Source: Paragyromitra xinjiangensis
Taxonomy: Eukaryota; Ascomycota; Pezizomycetes; Pezizales; Discinaceae
Length of the DNA: 64,000 nt
Reading direction: 5' to 3'
Assembly: GCA_038503065.1 (NCBI GenBank)
Contig: JBCAMK010000005.1
Coordinates: 806,001 to 870,000 of the forward strand
Both the position numbers and the translations under genes were made by a program. Below the pieces are notes generated by a model that made no database searches, was not told the DNA's origin, and saw nothing but the letters and a program-made list of their open reading frames with translations. This document shows, one piece after another, positions 1 to 11,999 of the stretch; position 1 is the first letter of the stretch; every line of letters begins with the position of its first letter.

Positions 1-54
1 CACGGAGCCGGCACAGGCCGCAAGGGCGAATGCAATAGATAAGAACCGTTTCAT
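1..54 (-). CDS. 5' end of a secreted protein gene (cut by window edge)
   Basis: An ATG at 54-52 on the minus strand opens a frame that runs off the left edge. The 18 visible residues read MKRFLSIAFALAACAGSV. This is a textbook signal-peptide start: Met, two basic residues (K2, R3), then a hydrophobic alanine-rich core and small residues suited to signal peptidase. The protein is therefore inferred to enter the secretory pathway. Its mature part, domain content and function lie outside the window. Signal peptide by composition is what I see; function is unknown. Confidence 0.6.
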   Translation of the reverse strand, partial: MKRFLSIAFALAACAGSV

Positions 55-3000
55 GATGATTCGGTCTAAAGAAAGGATATAAAGAGAGTGTACTGTATCC
101 TGGGGACCCCAGAAACGTATGGAAGGTAAAGGAATGGACTTGGTAAATGGCGAACAGTTACCAGACTGCGTGTGATGGCGAGTTCGGTGAAGAGGGGAGG
201 TTCACATATCTGCTGTTGTCAGGAGTTATATATATCGATAGCAGAAGTGTCTATAGCTCCAAGTACCTAGTTCTATCGGTGAATTTGAGGCTGAGCACCC
301 ACCGGAAACGATATCAAGGGCGGAAGACGGCTAGGGGCATTCTATGAAGCTTGAACCAGGACCCCTGATTTTGATCCCTGATAGGGGATATGAAGCTTGT
401 CAAAACTAGATAGGCTGGAGATAAAAATCCTGGATATTGAGCCTCGTGGCTGCAGGGAACTTGGAGGTCTTGTCGAGAACCTCAAACATTCCAGTCCTGA
501 ACGTAGCTTATCTTAACGTTATGCAAATTCGTTTATGCAGCATCCTACCTCTAAAGACCAGCACCATAGAGCAAAAGTTGTGAGGAAGTCGTGATTTCTC
601 AGGAAAGTCTGTATCACCGAGCACGAACCTAGCGTCAAAAGCGAACAGGCTCCACGCGCCACATCCGCTCCACGCAGCCCTATTAAAACAGATCAACTCT
701 CTAATTCGAGTTACACGAGCTGCAAACCAGCAGCACGGGCCAGAACCCTCGTTCAAGGAAGTGGAAGGGCATCATCATCTAAACCTCACGTAATCCGACT
801 GGCAGTTCAACCCGGCTCTGCTGCCGAAAGAAGTTCACAGAGCCTTGAATCACGGAGAGTGGTCTTGACGCGATCTAGATATGCCGATCAGGAACCAACA
901 TGAGTGGGAAGTCCTGAGCGTAGCAAAGTGAGACATGACGTTTCCCGCGCCGTTTCGCTAGGGTACACAAACACATCCGAACTCCGACGACAAGTTTGTA
1001 CCACCACAGGCACTGAGATAAAAGGACTGGAATCAAGACTCCTGTTTAATATATTTACATACCAGCTAATAGCTAGCTATGTGTAAAGAGAGAGTCCTAT
1101 CTACATGTATCTTCGAGCATAACCGTCCATAGTGAATACATCACCACCAAGCGTGAACGGGCCAACCCCCTACTCTAAATCCCCTAGCTACTACGCGGGT
1201 ATCAATTGATTTTGATCGTCGTAAGCACTAATCCAGTAACGTTATTGGGAGATTAGACTACCCACTCAAGAAACAATTTATAATTCCGGTGTATACCCGT
1301 CTTGTGCTTCTAGCAACCCCTTATCACTGATACACATGGCGCTAACCTACGACGGGGAATAGGATGACTCGAAGAGCGGTCGGGCCGAAAGGTAATATCT
1401 GACTTACAAATAATTCTAGTTAATAAATTCAGTCGGACGTCTAATCAAGTTCGGCTTCTATTAGTAGGGAGCTTAAACTAGAATTAACCAATCAATCAGC
1501 TAGCGTCTAATAAATCTCACGAGTGATCACTTATGAACGTCAGTACAGCCCATTACGTTGACACCCACCACACGATTTGTTACTTTTATAACCCAACAAA
1601 CCCGTACTATGAAGTGATACCTATTTTGAGTATTTGGTGTCTCCACGAAAAAACCTTCCTGAACAATAATGATGAGAAAATACAATAGATAGGAGTATGT
1701 AGGTTAGACTATAGAAAAAGTGCTAAAGGGCCTTTGAAGCCTAATTAACATGGCCTCTGTGTTGAGGGGATATTCCTATACATCCATAGAGACTACCATT
1801 CTACTGCTAAGTGCTATCCAAGCCATCCTTAGAATCTCCGCCAAATCATGCATCATGGAGCTGTTCTTCGCCAAAAGGCTACACGCATCTAGCGAAACAA
1901 ACGTAAGCAACATACATAGGCACTGGCCGGCCCCCAGAGAGCTTGGATGCAGGTATGATGCGTTATTAATATAATCACTGACCGAGCTCATGTGTAACAC
2001 GAGACGAGTGATGGTCCATGATTCATTCAACAAACTCGCAAACCGCTTCAGCTTCTCCAGCTCCCCAACAACAAGGATAGAACGGCAAACACATAACCTC
2101 GAGCAACCCACACCACATCAAACAATCCACGAAGTACGTACTCCCCGCCATCACCAGAGGTTTAGACAAGCTATTCCAAACCCGCCCGCTCCCAAACGTC
2201 CCAGTGAAACCGGAAGAATCCCCACCTGACTCAAAAAACTCCCCAATTTAATTAACTATCCGGTCACCCACCCCCTCATTGCAGCATGTCATCAAAGTAC
2301 CGACAGTCTTTTTTTTTTTTTACCCAGCCCGTCACCCCACGCCGGCGCAAGGAACCCGCCGCTCAGAATAGAATTCCAGGGCCCACACCCTTTTCTCCAT
2401 TCCCCCACGCCAATTTTTTTTTTCCTTCCCTTTCGATCGTTTCCCAATCCAACTAAAAACGCGCCCCACCCTCTCTGTCAACAAACGTCATCCTCGCTTA
2501 TCTGAACTCATTTCCTACCCTCCCCCCCAAAAAAATTCCGACCACAACCACAACAGGACTGCTTTTTTCTTTCTTTCTGATGAACACCAACGCACAACGG
2601 AAGGACCAGGGTCTGCAGTGCGTGCTCCGGCGCCGCACGGTGCAGAAACAAGGTATGTGGACCAATGCGTAAATACCAAGGTTATCGATCGAGAGGCTTC
2701 TAGGTAATAGATTTTTAATTGCTATTGCAGCACCTTCTCTAGAAACTTCGTGGAGATGATGCATGTGGTTGGTTTTTGAATAATTTGGGGTAAACGATTA
2801 TCCAGATTTTTGAGAGTTTCGTCGATTCAGGTGCTTGGATGAAATCCAAATCTGATGCATGGGCTAGACAGGAATAAAATTTCCCGGGGCTATGACGAAA
2901 AAGTGTTTTTATAGACATCTAAGACTTTGACTAGATACAGAAAATTATAGTAGTAAAAAGTATTACGGCCGCTGCCCAGGCTACTAGAGTCTACTCTATC

Positions 3001-3281
3001 TTGTTGAATGTAAATAGTCTTGTTAGAGAATGCATAATAGAGCAAGAAGAACAAGGACCTAGGAAACAAAATAGCTGTAATGCAAACGCTCCAAGTAGGT
3101 ATTATTTGAAAAAGAACTTTTAATCACTTCTATCACAATGCGCCGAGTCAGAAACTGCTTTTGTTTATTCCTTCGAACAGAGCCAAAAAAAAAACTAAAA
3201 AAACTAAACAAAGAATCCTCCTGATCAACAAAAAAAAAAGATGCCACGAAAAGAACGAACACTTCATTCCATATCCTGGAC
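55..3281. other. gene-poor stretch between the secreted-protein start and SPE2
   Basis: No convincing gene is seen in this 3.2 kb. Short open frames have no recognisable domain. From about 2280 to 2580 the plus strand is pyrimidine-rich with T runs, as in many fungal promoters. It is followed by an ATG at 2580 and a canonical-looking GTATGT...CAG intron (2653-2730) that together would encode only 33 residues; this is too weak to annotate as a gene. One TACATGTA palindrome lies at 1102-1109. Confidence 0.5.
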
Positions 3282-4867
3282 TTAGAAGTCCCTCAAAACA
3301 GGCTTAACACCTCCCTTCCAGTCATCACGTTCATAGTAGCGGAAGACAAGATCGTAGCCATCCAGGTCGTGACGGATCCTATCAACCCGTCTATAGCCTT
3401 TGATGTAGTCCATTCTGTTCGACCTCTTCGCCGCAGTCTGGTCGTAGAGACTACCTCCTTGTATGCGGTCAAAACTGTTTGGCTGCGCCTCAAAAAGGGT
3501 GACTGAGAACCTCCCGGGGCGGAAGATCCCAACGACGTGCTCCAAGACCTCAGCAGTCTCGCGGCCAGATTGGCGGCCGGGAACATTTGTCTCGAATGAA
3601 GCATAAGAGCAATGAGGTTCCGGAGTCACGTGCACAGTAAAGTAGTGTGTAGTTGGGATGTTCGGATCAGGAGATGGAATGACGGCATTGGCAGAAAAGC
3701 CACATGGGCTGAAGACATAGGAGTCCACACAAGCATCAGGGTACTTGGAACGGGGGTAAACATCGTTCAATCCGCAAGCCTCTGAGACGATTGACCCAAG
3801 AGTATGTCCCTCACTCGTAAGCTCCTCTGGGATTGCTTCCGGAAGTTCGTCTTCATCAGACGACGCATCGCTGGCATCCGAGTTACTGACGAAAAGGTCA
3901 ACGATCCCATCCTCATTCTTGTTGCGGGGGGAGTTGTACCTTTTCTGATGCTGTTGACGTCTATATTGGCCCGCCGCGACCGCACTCGCGTTTGCTAGGT
4001 AAAATTGCCTCGCCTTCACCGGGTCCAAATCGGTCATCAACATCTCCAGTGTTTCATCGAAAAATCCGTTCCCACTCCCACCATCACGTCCACCACCGAT
4101 GTTCTTGTAGACGATATCCTTGGCCTCGGGGAACGTCAACATTTTGGTTTCCGTCGGTTGGTTATCAAACGGCTCAGCCAATTCGTTGGTCGGGGTGAGG
4201 GGTGGAGAAAGCATGGTGCCAGGATTGGTCAAGTAAAGATACCAATGCTCGCCGTTCATCTTGCCAACCATGTAGGCACTTCCGTTGAGAAACCATTCAT
4301 CGAGGTATTCAACCTCATCCCTCCAGCTCTTATGAGGATGCATCTGCTTATCAGGAAACATAAAAGACTTCCTGGAATAGAATACTCTGTACGGGGTAGC
4401 AACAGCAATCCCATCCGTGTTGAATCCAGCTTCGACGGCAATACGAAGCAATTCAGGAAGACCGTTAAGAAGCGTTGTCGTCCCACAGGTTTTGAGAATA
4501 ACCTTGTGCGGAAAGACAAACATGCTACTTTCGCTCAAGAGGTATGCGTCGACGTGGTCGTTCTTGACCACTGAAAGGACCTTGCATTTGACAATGTCCA
4601 GCATCTGCTCCCATCTCTCCTTGGGGATGCACTTGAGGCCATTCGGCTGGGTAGATGGCGGCAACAATTCCGGAGATGGTGTGAACCAGACTTCGAGGAG
4701 CTTCTCAGGGCCTGTGATAATGTAGCAGTTAGTAGATATACCTCTTGATATTCTGGAATTGGGTTCTGACCCTCAAAAGCGTTTGTAGAATCTAGATCTG
4801 CAGTTGCTTCATGGTTGATTGATAAGGTAGTTGCCTTGGAGGGCATCGGGTAACCAACGCTGACCAT
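3282..4867 (-). CDS. SPE2: S-adenosylmethionine decarboxylase proenzyme
   Basis: Decarboxylates S-adenosylmethionine to the aminopropyl donor for spermidine and spermine synthesis; a cytosolic, pyruvoyl-dependent enzyme. Exons are 4867-4771 and 4711-3282, with a 59-nt intron (branch CTAAC) that splits a Gly codon; 508 residues. The splice restores the family motif AFEGPEKLLEVWF, holding the two glutamates (E32, E35) equivalent to human E8 and E11. The self-cleavage site LLSESSMFVF puts processing between E93 and S94, so S94 becomes the pyruvoyl group. The catalytic cysteine is C108, 14 residues on, as in the human enzyme. S372 (CGFSANA) and H393 (TVHVTPE) match the residues that drive processing. 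A loop near residues 275-330 is acidic and Ser-rich, a fungal-type insertion. The start ATG has a good context (CACAATGG). Confidence 0.96.
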
Positions 4868-7800
4868 TGTGGATGATTTCGAAGCTTGTTAGTTCACGAT
4901 ATGTTTAGAGAGATCCTCAAACTTCAATTGATTAAATAGACAATGCGGTGCCTATTTAATTATGGAGGTCGGAGGGGTTTAATTTTCAAAAGCGAGCGGA
5001 GGAGAGTCGTGGAGAGGAAATAAGAGAGAGGTGCTGGGAGGTCCGTTTGTGAATTTTCTTTTGGAGCAATTGTGAAGGTTGTGAGATACTTCCGCCCCGT
5101 CGTCAAGATGCCGATTCTCTTTGAGATACCGGTCGAGCAGACGAGGGGTTTATAGTGACGATCGAATGGGGCTGGTTTGAGCGGTTCAAGCTACTAGGGC
5201 AGATGGTGATAAGTGAGGTTTACGGGAGTCGTGTTATCTGGGCCTATGTGGTTGAAAGAAAACGAAGTTAGCGACGTCATGACCAGAGGACCGAGCGGAC
5301 AAAATTTGGGTGGCTATTTATGTAGGAGAAATGCAGGTATAAATCTACCGAACACTCAATTGAGCGTGATGGGAAAGTTGATCAGAAGATAGATGATGTC
5401 AGAGTATTTAGTGAAGTTTGTTTGTTTGTTTCGATGTGGGGAAAGAGTGCAGAAGTCGGCCATGAAGGAATTGGGCGAAACCTACTTCTTTCGCAGAGAC
5501 AAGAAACGGAGCAGGTCCTTTCGGCTCATAAGAATGAAAAGAACTTGCTCGGTGGGTTTACTGTTTGGCTATACGCAGCCTAAAAACGGAGTCCAATGTG
5601 TTCGCCAGAATTGTCGACGAACAAATGTGACTGCCGTTTGAATGTATTTGGGTCGAGGACGCTGGGATTGTTGAGAGACAGCGTTGCGGCTACTTTGGGA
5701 TGGTTTTATTTTTTCGTTATTAGTCCAGGAAGACCTCGGGATTCTGCGCGTCGTCGGCACGAATGAAATGGCGGGGCAACTATGCTGAACAAAATCTCGG
5801 GACGAAGGCGTGGAGCTGGACGAAAAATTGGAGAAGAGGAGTAAGGTTGGCCTTTTGAATCTGATGAGAAACACGGGAGGTGGGGCTGCGACAAGTTTTT
5901 TTTTAGAGGGGGGAGGATTAGAAAAAGTAAAGTCATCGCCGCCGCACAAACGACAGCAACCATGAAAAAAACTCTATCCAAGAAAAACTCTATCAAAATA
6001 ACGAGCACAAACGCGCATACATGTTCATCCAACCACCACGTCTTGCGTCACGCGTAGGATTACCATTTAGAACAACAACCACCACCGGCCTTCTCCTCTC
6101 ACATCGTAATGATGAATGGATGATACACCCACCACCATACTCTACATTCAAGCCCTACATACTGATTTCTCGTCTGCCTGGTTGCTGCTCCCTGGGAAGG
6201 GTGCTGAATCCTGGATGCTTCCGTGGCCTCGGCGGTTGCTGTTGTGGAAGCAGGTCTGCAGCAGTCCCAGTTCCTGGGCTAGCCTGAGTTGTCTTGGGCG
6301 CTTTCCGTCTATGCGCGCAAATTCACAGCTCTGCGGGGTTTTATTTTTTCGTTTTTCTAGGTATCTTTCTGTCCCTTTTCCGATTTTCCCTTTCCCGTCC
6401 ATGCCTCCTAGGCCACAGAGAGGTGCCTATACACCCATGGGCATCACCATCCACGCTGAACCTTGGACCCTCGATCTTGTCACGCTTCCGTGATCAGGGC
6501 ATGAGGGTTTGGAATCTGGACCAAACCGTCCCTGCACATAAGCGCAGAGAATAGGCGAAATTACCGAAAGGATGAGGGCTTGCCTCATGCTTGCCCATCG
6601 GAATAAAGGTTTTGCTGGTTTTGATTTATTTTTTAAATTGTTTATCGGGCGCAGGATAATTACAGCTGAGAGGAGGGAAGCCACCAGATGCTCATTTGCC
6701 AACCCGTTGGGCACTTCGCGTCGGAGTCCACAAATGCGTAGAGACTTACCTGCATCTCTTGACGAAGGAAGCAATTGAAAGGGAAAAGTGTTATCGTGGA
6801 GAAGGGAGAGGACGAGGAAGAGCAGCAACAGAAGATCATCATATCTAGCGAGGCTGTCCTCCTTTCAATTGGGCGCCTCGTAAATAGACATCAAATTGAA
6901 ACTTTTTGCAATCCCAATTTTTTTCGCCTTCGTTTTGCGTGACGCCGGATGCATCCCCCGGAGCAAGTGCCGTTTGCACATCATGACGGTTGACCATCGA
7001 GATGGTTCTCCGAGGCCACGGTTTTTTGTTTCCCGCAGATGTTCTGCTTAAAAATGTTTACCAACCGTGGTTTCGGATGATCGGTAGTTTCTACTCATAT
7101 CTCAGTTTTCTTGTTTATATCCATCTCTTTGAACAATGGCTTGGTCACGTTTCTTATTCCGCTTCTGAATATTTGCCCGTTAGGTTTTACGCCGTTCGTA
7201 TCTTCCTCTCTTGTTAGCTCAGTTTTATGCACACAATTATTCATTCCTTGGATACGCATCCCATAATCCCTCAGCAAACCCCAAACTTGATTCTTTGAGA
7301 TTGCCGCATTGCTTTTCTCCCCACAGTTGGCGCTTCGGCACGAGTATATCTACCGGAGCTTTGCGTACGATGGGCTTCTACTGCGTCAATGTGGCCGTAT
7401 TCCCGAATAGGGTTCTTCCCTACATAGATCCTTTTAACGACCTTCCAATTATATACTGCATCCTGCATGTTTTCTCCACATATAGTTCTCCCGCGCACAC
7501 AGCAATTTACGATACTGGTACAGGTAGAAGCTCACATCTCTAGAGTACAGACACATATCATACATACCTACATGCATTGTATGCTTCACCCCCGCTACAG
7601 CCACATACATAGACTACGTGTGATTTTAAGCATCACATGAACGCATCAACTGGTTCATTGGCGAAGAGCATTGCTATTCGAAGTTCAAGTTCTCCTCAGT
7701 CACGGTAAGGTGGCAAGAGTAAGGCCGTGGCAGAGTGTTTATGGTGTAGATATTCATCCCAGATTTCGATCTGAAAATTTCACGGACCTTGCGCGGGGAT

Positions 7801-10800
7801 GGGTGGCGAGTTTTTTTTTAGTTTAAGCGGGTCTCTGAGTAAATTTTCGGAGATGGGGTTTACGATGGCTTAAGCTTGTGGAGAAGAATAGTCTGTAGGC
7901 GGCGCGTACCCTAGGTAATGTTGTTACCGATCGTTAGTTCGCGGGGTCGTGGGGACAGGCGTTGTACCTATTTTCTCGATAAAACGTACATGTACTTATG
8001 CTTGCCTGTCACGACGTCACGTACATGTGTTACATACACAGATACATCTGATTACCTACTCTACCAGGCATCTGGCCTCAAGATTTGCTGAAGATCATCG
8101 CAACGCACCTTATATACGATATCTGTTTTTTCTCTTTAAGATTGCGTACAGATGCCCTAGTGCTTTGTACGAAACTGAATATATGCGATGTCATTTCTGA
8201 CTTGGAGTTTTTCTTGGTCATGACTTGTCGTCAGCTTATCGGATGTTACTAAACGTTAACCAACATCAACTCGTCTTCCCCCCGCACTTATTACAGCTGA
8301 GTTTTACCAAGAACTTTCTGATCGCACAAGAAATTGCTTATTCCGCGATCGAAACGCACAACTAACTTTTGACGACTGCGATAGGCTCCCGCGCTAACAT
8401 TATAGAACCCGAATTATCGGATGAACGTTAAGCTTGATGCGCCTCAAAGTTAAGCACCACTTAAGCTTCCCGAGACACGCCTACATAAGGAGCTTGTGGA
8501 ACGATACGGTTTTTTTCATGGTTGGATGCATAACTAATTGTGAAGTGATTCACTGCTACTTGGGGGGAAGGGCTGGCCGCGGAGCATGTCATGTGGATTT
8601 TAGACCCCTCGGGGTATAGTGCTAGCATCTTATACATTCAGTAGACCCATCAACTCTGTTAACAAAGCAAGTAAATATGACTCCTCATCGGTTGTCGGTT
8701 AGTATTTAGTCAACATGTTGAGATCCTGATAGCCATGATCGCAATGCATTGGCGAGTTATGCTTACTGAGGGAAGTGATTAATGGTTATCCTTACTTGAA
8801 GTTTCTTTTGCTCCCCAGCATGAGGAACTTAAGCTGTTTACTAAACTTATCGGGGGTCAAGGGAGCACACGTTGTTTTGTTTCTGTTGTGTTGAGAATTT
8901 GTTCGGGGTGGGCTGAATGTGCCCTCGTTTGGGGCGAATAGGAAAATTGGGGATTCCTTTACTACATGTAGTATTGGAGAGCGTAGTAGGAGGTGGTGGG
9001 GTAAATTCGTGAAATTTGCGTGTGCTGTAATGGAATATCTTGGTTATGGATAATTTCAATGCATCTGATTGTCCGGAGTAGAGTGATTTGTGTTTTTCTA
9101 TCTCGGATTCCCGTCGTTTCAAAGCACTGTTTGGTATGACCTGAGCTACACCAACGACATCAAATTTTCCGGTGCCACGAGGCTTATCTTGATTCAGCTT
9201 TCATACAGAAGGTGGTTTGAACAATTACTCGAATACCTGCTGATGTTCGAGCAGCATGTTGCACAAAATAAGGAGTGTTTCTACACGGCATCCTCTTATC
9301 CAAATTACAGCCTCAAAGCATCTAAAGTTACTTGACAGACGGGTTTGTCCCAGAATTCTGGGCTCAAACGGTAGTACCAATGGGCGACAAGGGTTCTATC
9401 ATATTCTCGAAACCACTGGATCTGAGACGAGAGGAATTAATTCCCGGTCGCCTAGGTCGACTAGATGCGGTGTGCTGCCGCCGTTTTCGGTACCAGATAC
9501 CTTTCCGAGACCGCATCCAGACCATATTTAGGCCACCCCAACATAGAGCGATATATCGGTATACATACCTGCGCATAGATATACTCAGGGTGTATCGCGG
9601 TCCCAGGTTTTACGGCAGAGATGGACCTGCTTCCTGGGACCCTGAATTCGAAGGGTTTAATTTGCGGCTTTCCCGCCTTCAGATCTGGACATGAATTATT
9701 TACCGCTTCACCGCTGGGTTAAAGCCTGTGTGATACAAGGTACATACGTAACGCGGCCGGCAGCCGGCGTGTCGGTTAGAAGAGTTTCGATCGAAGCTTA
9801 AATAGCAGATTCTCGGTCAACGTATATCCCGGGACGCTCTACCGAGTGAAAGGTGCTTTCTTCTTTCTGGAACATGATTCCACTGCGCAAGAACCCTTTT
9901 CCGAATTTCTTCCGTCTATTAGTGAGCAAGGCCGGGATTTGTCCTGGTTCTAGTGCGCACGGCTTGCTATGAACTGCCCAAGGTAGTGGTTCTTTAAATA
10001 GCTTCTATTGCTTAAACACTTACCGGTACACACCTTTTCATTTTGCTGGTAGAAGAGGGCTAGAGGGGGTCATACATGCTAATACGTTTCAGAATTCTGT
10101 GGATCCACTGGAAAGCTAAGCCCGCATAGGCTTATATAGAAGCTTGGCAGAGTACGTTATAAACACCTTGAGACTGCCGATAGGGCTTCCCTTGAACGAG
10201 CACTTAATATATCGAGCAGATCTGGAGATTATGATACTGTCTCGGAGGTAATGATCTACAAAAATCGGGTAGGGAACGGGTCTCAAGACACCAGGCAACG
10301 CTAGCAGTATCGTCCAACAATACCCTTAGTAAAGCAACGTGCGCAATTTGGTCATTACTCCGGCTGTTGCATACCCTTTTGCGGCTTTACTGGTATCACA
10401 AAGAAACAAATGTCAGACTTGGGGCACGTGCTCATACGGACCTATGATCCCGCGGGAAACAGTTTGAGAATCTGACTAGCGTAAGTTTAAGATTAGAAGA
10501 TTAGACTACGGTTTATGGGCGTGCAGGTACTTTCACTTACCCGCAAAGTTTTGGAACCATCTTGCCGCGGTAGAGTGTCAGGTTTAAATACAGGAACGGG
10601 GGAATTGGTTAGTTTCATTCAGAAGAGACCTGTTGTACAAGGGGAGTGTCCTTTAGGATACTCTGATATCTATTTTTTCTCAGCCTTAGTTTAGCAGGAT
10701 TTATTCACCAAATGTCACTCGGTTACATAGACTAGTTCTAGCATTATTTACCGATTTATTGATTTATTAATATCGATTGATGAATTCATTAAGTAATACC

Positions 10801-11999
10801 ATTTATTCACTTTATTAGGCAACAAATATTAGTAAGGCAAAAGAATGGTTACTAATCATTAATTAAAAGTGTATAAAGCGAAACTTCAATAGTAGTATCT
10901 TCAAGAGTTGAAGCTCTGTGTTTATGCTAAGTTATTCTTGTAGCGGGTATATATATATTTGTGTGGGAAAATAGTGGTAATGCTACCAGTCCATATGTCT
11001 ACAGTGCGAAAACCCTTACATTGGATACTTTGTTACCGGGGCTCTAGTACTTTAAGACTACTGTGTTAACAGTAACCCTTGGGGTGACTGGGTCTAGGGA
11101 GTTGCAATCATAACATTCGCGGTTATTCTATGATCATGAGGCTTTGCTCGGTAAGACCAAGGCGAGAAATTATCTATCCCCAACATTTTTATCAGGGGTT
11201 AAGGCATATCTTGGGTATATATGTGCATTTGTAGTGGTTAAGCTTATGTCTTTGTCAAACATTTATGTTTATAGGCTAGTACTTTATAACTAACCCTGAT
11301 TGTAACCTCTATAAATTACTCTAGACCTCCGGTACTAAACTGGTGGGTTGGCGTACGATCGCGTAGTGACCAGTGATAAAGCTAGTATCAAATTTGTGAG
11401 TGTGCAGCTAGTAGATCCAGGGTCGCACCAAGGATATCGCAACGTTTAGTTATAGTAATGATGCTACAATCAGTTAGGACAAACTTGTGATTAGGTTTTC
11501 CACGGTTCGTTTGGTTGTTCCAGGAGATTTTCTAACATCTCAAGAGGCTTCATTTTTTCTATATTAGATTGTTCAAAATCTCGTCGTTACATTGTTGAGT
11601 GCTATTTTGATGGGGCTCCGTAGTTGTGGTACGATGACTGTGCTGGTCTGCGGTGTACCCACGTACCTGGTGGAACTTTCCAGCTCGCACATCCTATGGG
11701 TTTTTATTGGGTATGGCAACTAAAACGTCATGTATCACAGATCTACAGTGGAGTATGATTCGAGTGACGCGCGATGAGTATGCGCCATAGCAACACCTAT
11801 GCGCGGTTAAGGCAACCAACTAATTTGTTCAAATCAGGCAACCAGCCAAACCAACCATGTATATATGGTCTCGTTCAAGTTAAGTACGCTAGCAAGGGCA
11901 ATATACCCATCCATCACGCTTGAACACTTTGCCTTTCTTCTATGTCAAGGAGTTTGGTCCTTAAAGGCCCACTTCAAGTTATTCAAGATATTATATTCG
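4868..11999. other. 7 kb gene-poor region
   Basis: The first ~300 bases are the SPE2 leader and promoter. Beyond that I see only short frames on both strands, with no conserved domain, no reverse transcriptase or transposase motif and no tRNA. An AT-rich block lies near 10730-10880. TACATGTA palindromes occur at 7987 and 8963. The stretch may be decayed transposon sequence, but nothing visible proves this. In-frame ATG 11865 upstream of the RBR gene is treated under that gene. Confidence 0.5.
5149..5154 (-). promoter_or_regulatory. probable TATA box of SPE2
   Basis: TATAAA on the minus strand lies 282 bases upstream of the SPE2 start codon. The leader between it and the ATG is rich in CT and CA stretches and contains no other ATG, so this region shows no upstream open reading frame of the kind that controls the mammalian enzyme. 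Assignment as the true promoter element is inference. Confidence 0.4.

Noticed and set aside
5569..6032. Minus-strand frames of 126 and 108 codons with a hydrophobic start
   Set aside because: The hydrophobic part comes from a T-rich stretch, the rest is Ser/Pro/Arg-rich, and the two frames overlap each other.
6116..6828. Overlapping 125- and 133-codon frames on opposite strands
   Set aside because: No domain, no conserved-looking segment, and no consistent splicing on either strand.
11865..11999. 45-residue N-terminal extension of the RBR ligase from ATG 11865
   Set aside because: In frame, but unlike the family start; the ATG at 12000 lies immediately before the first CCCH finger.
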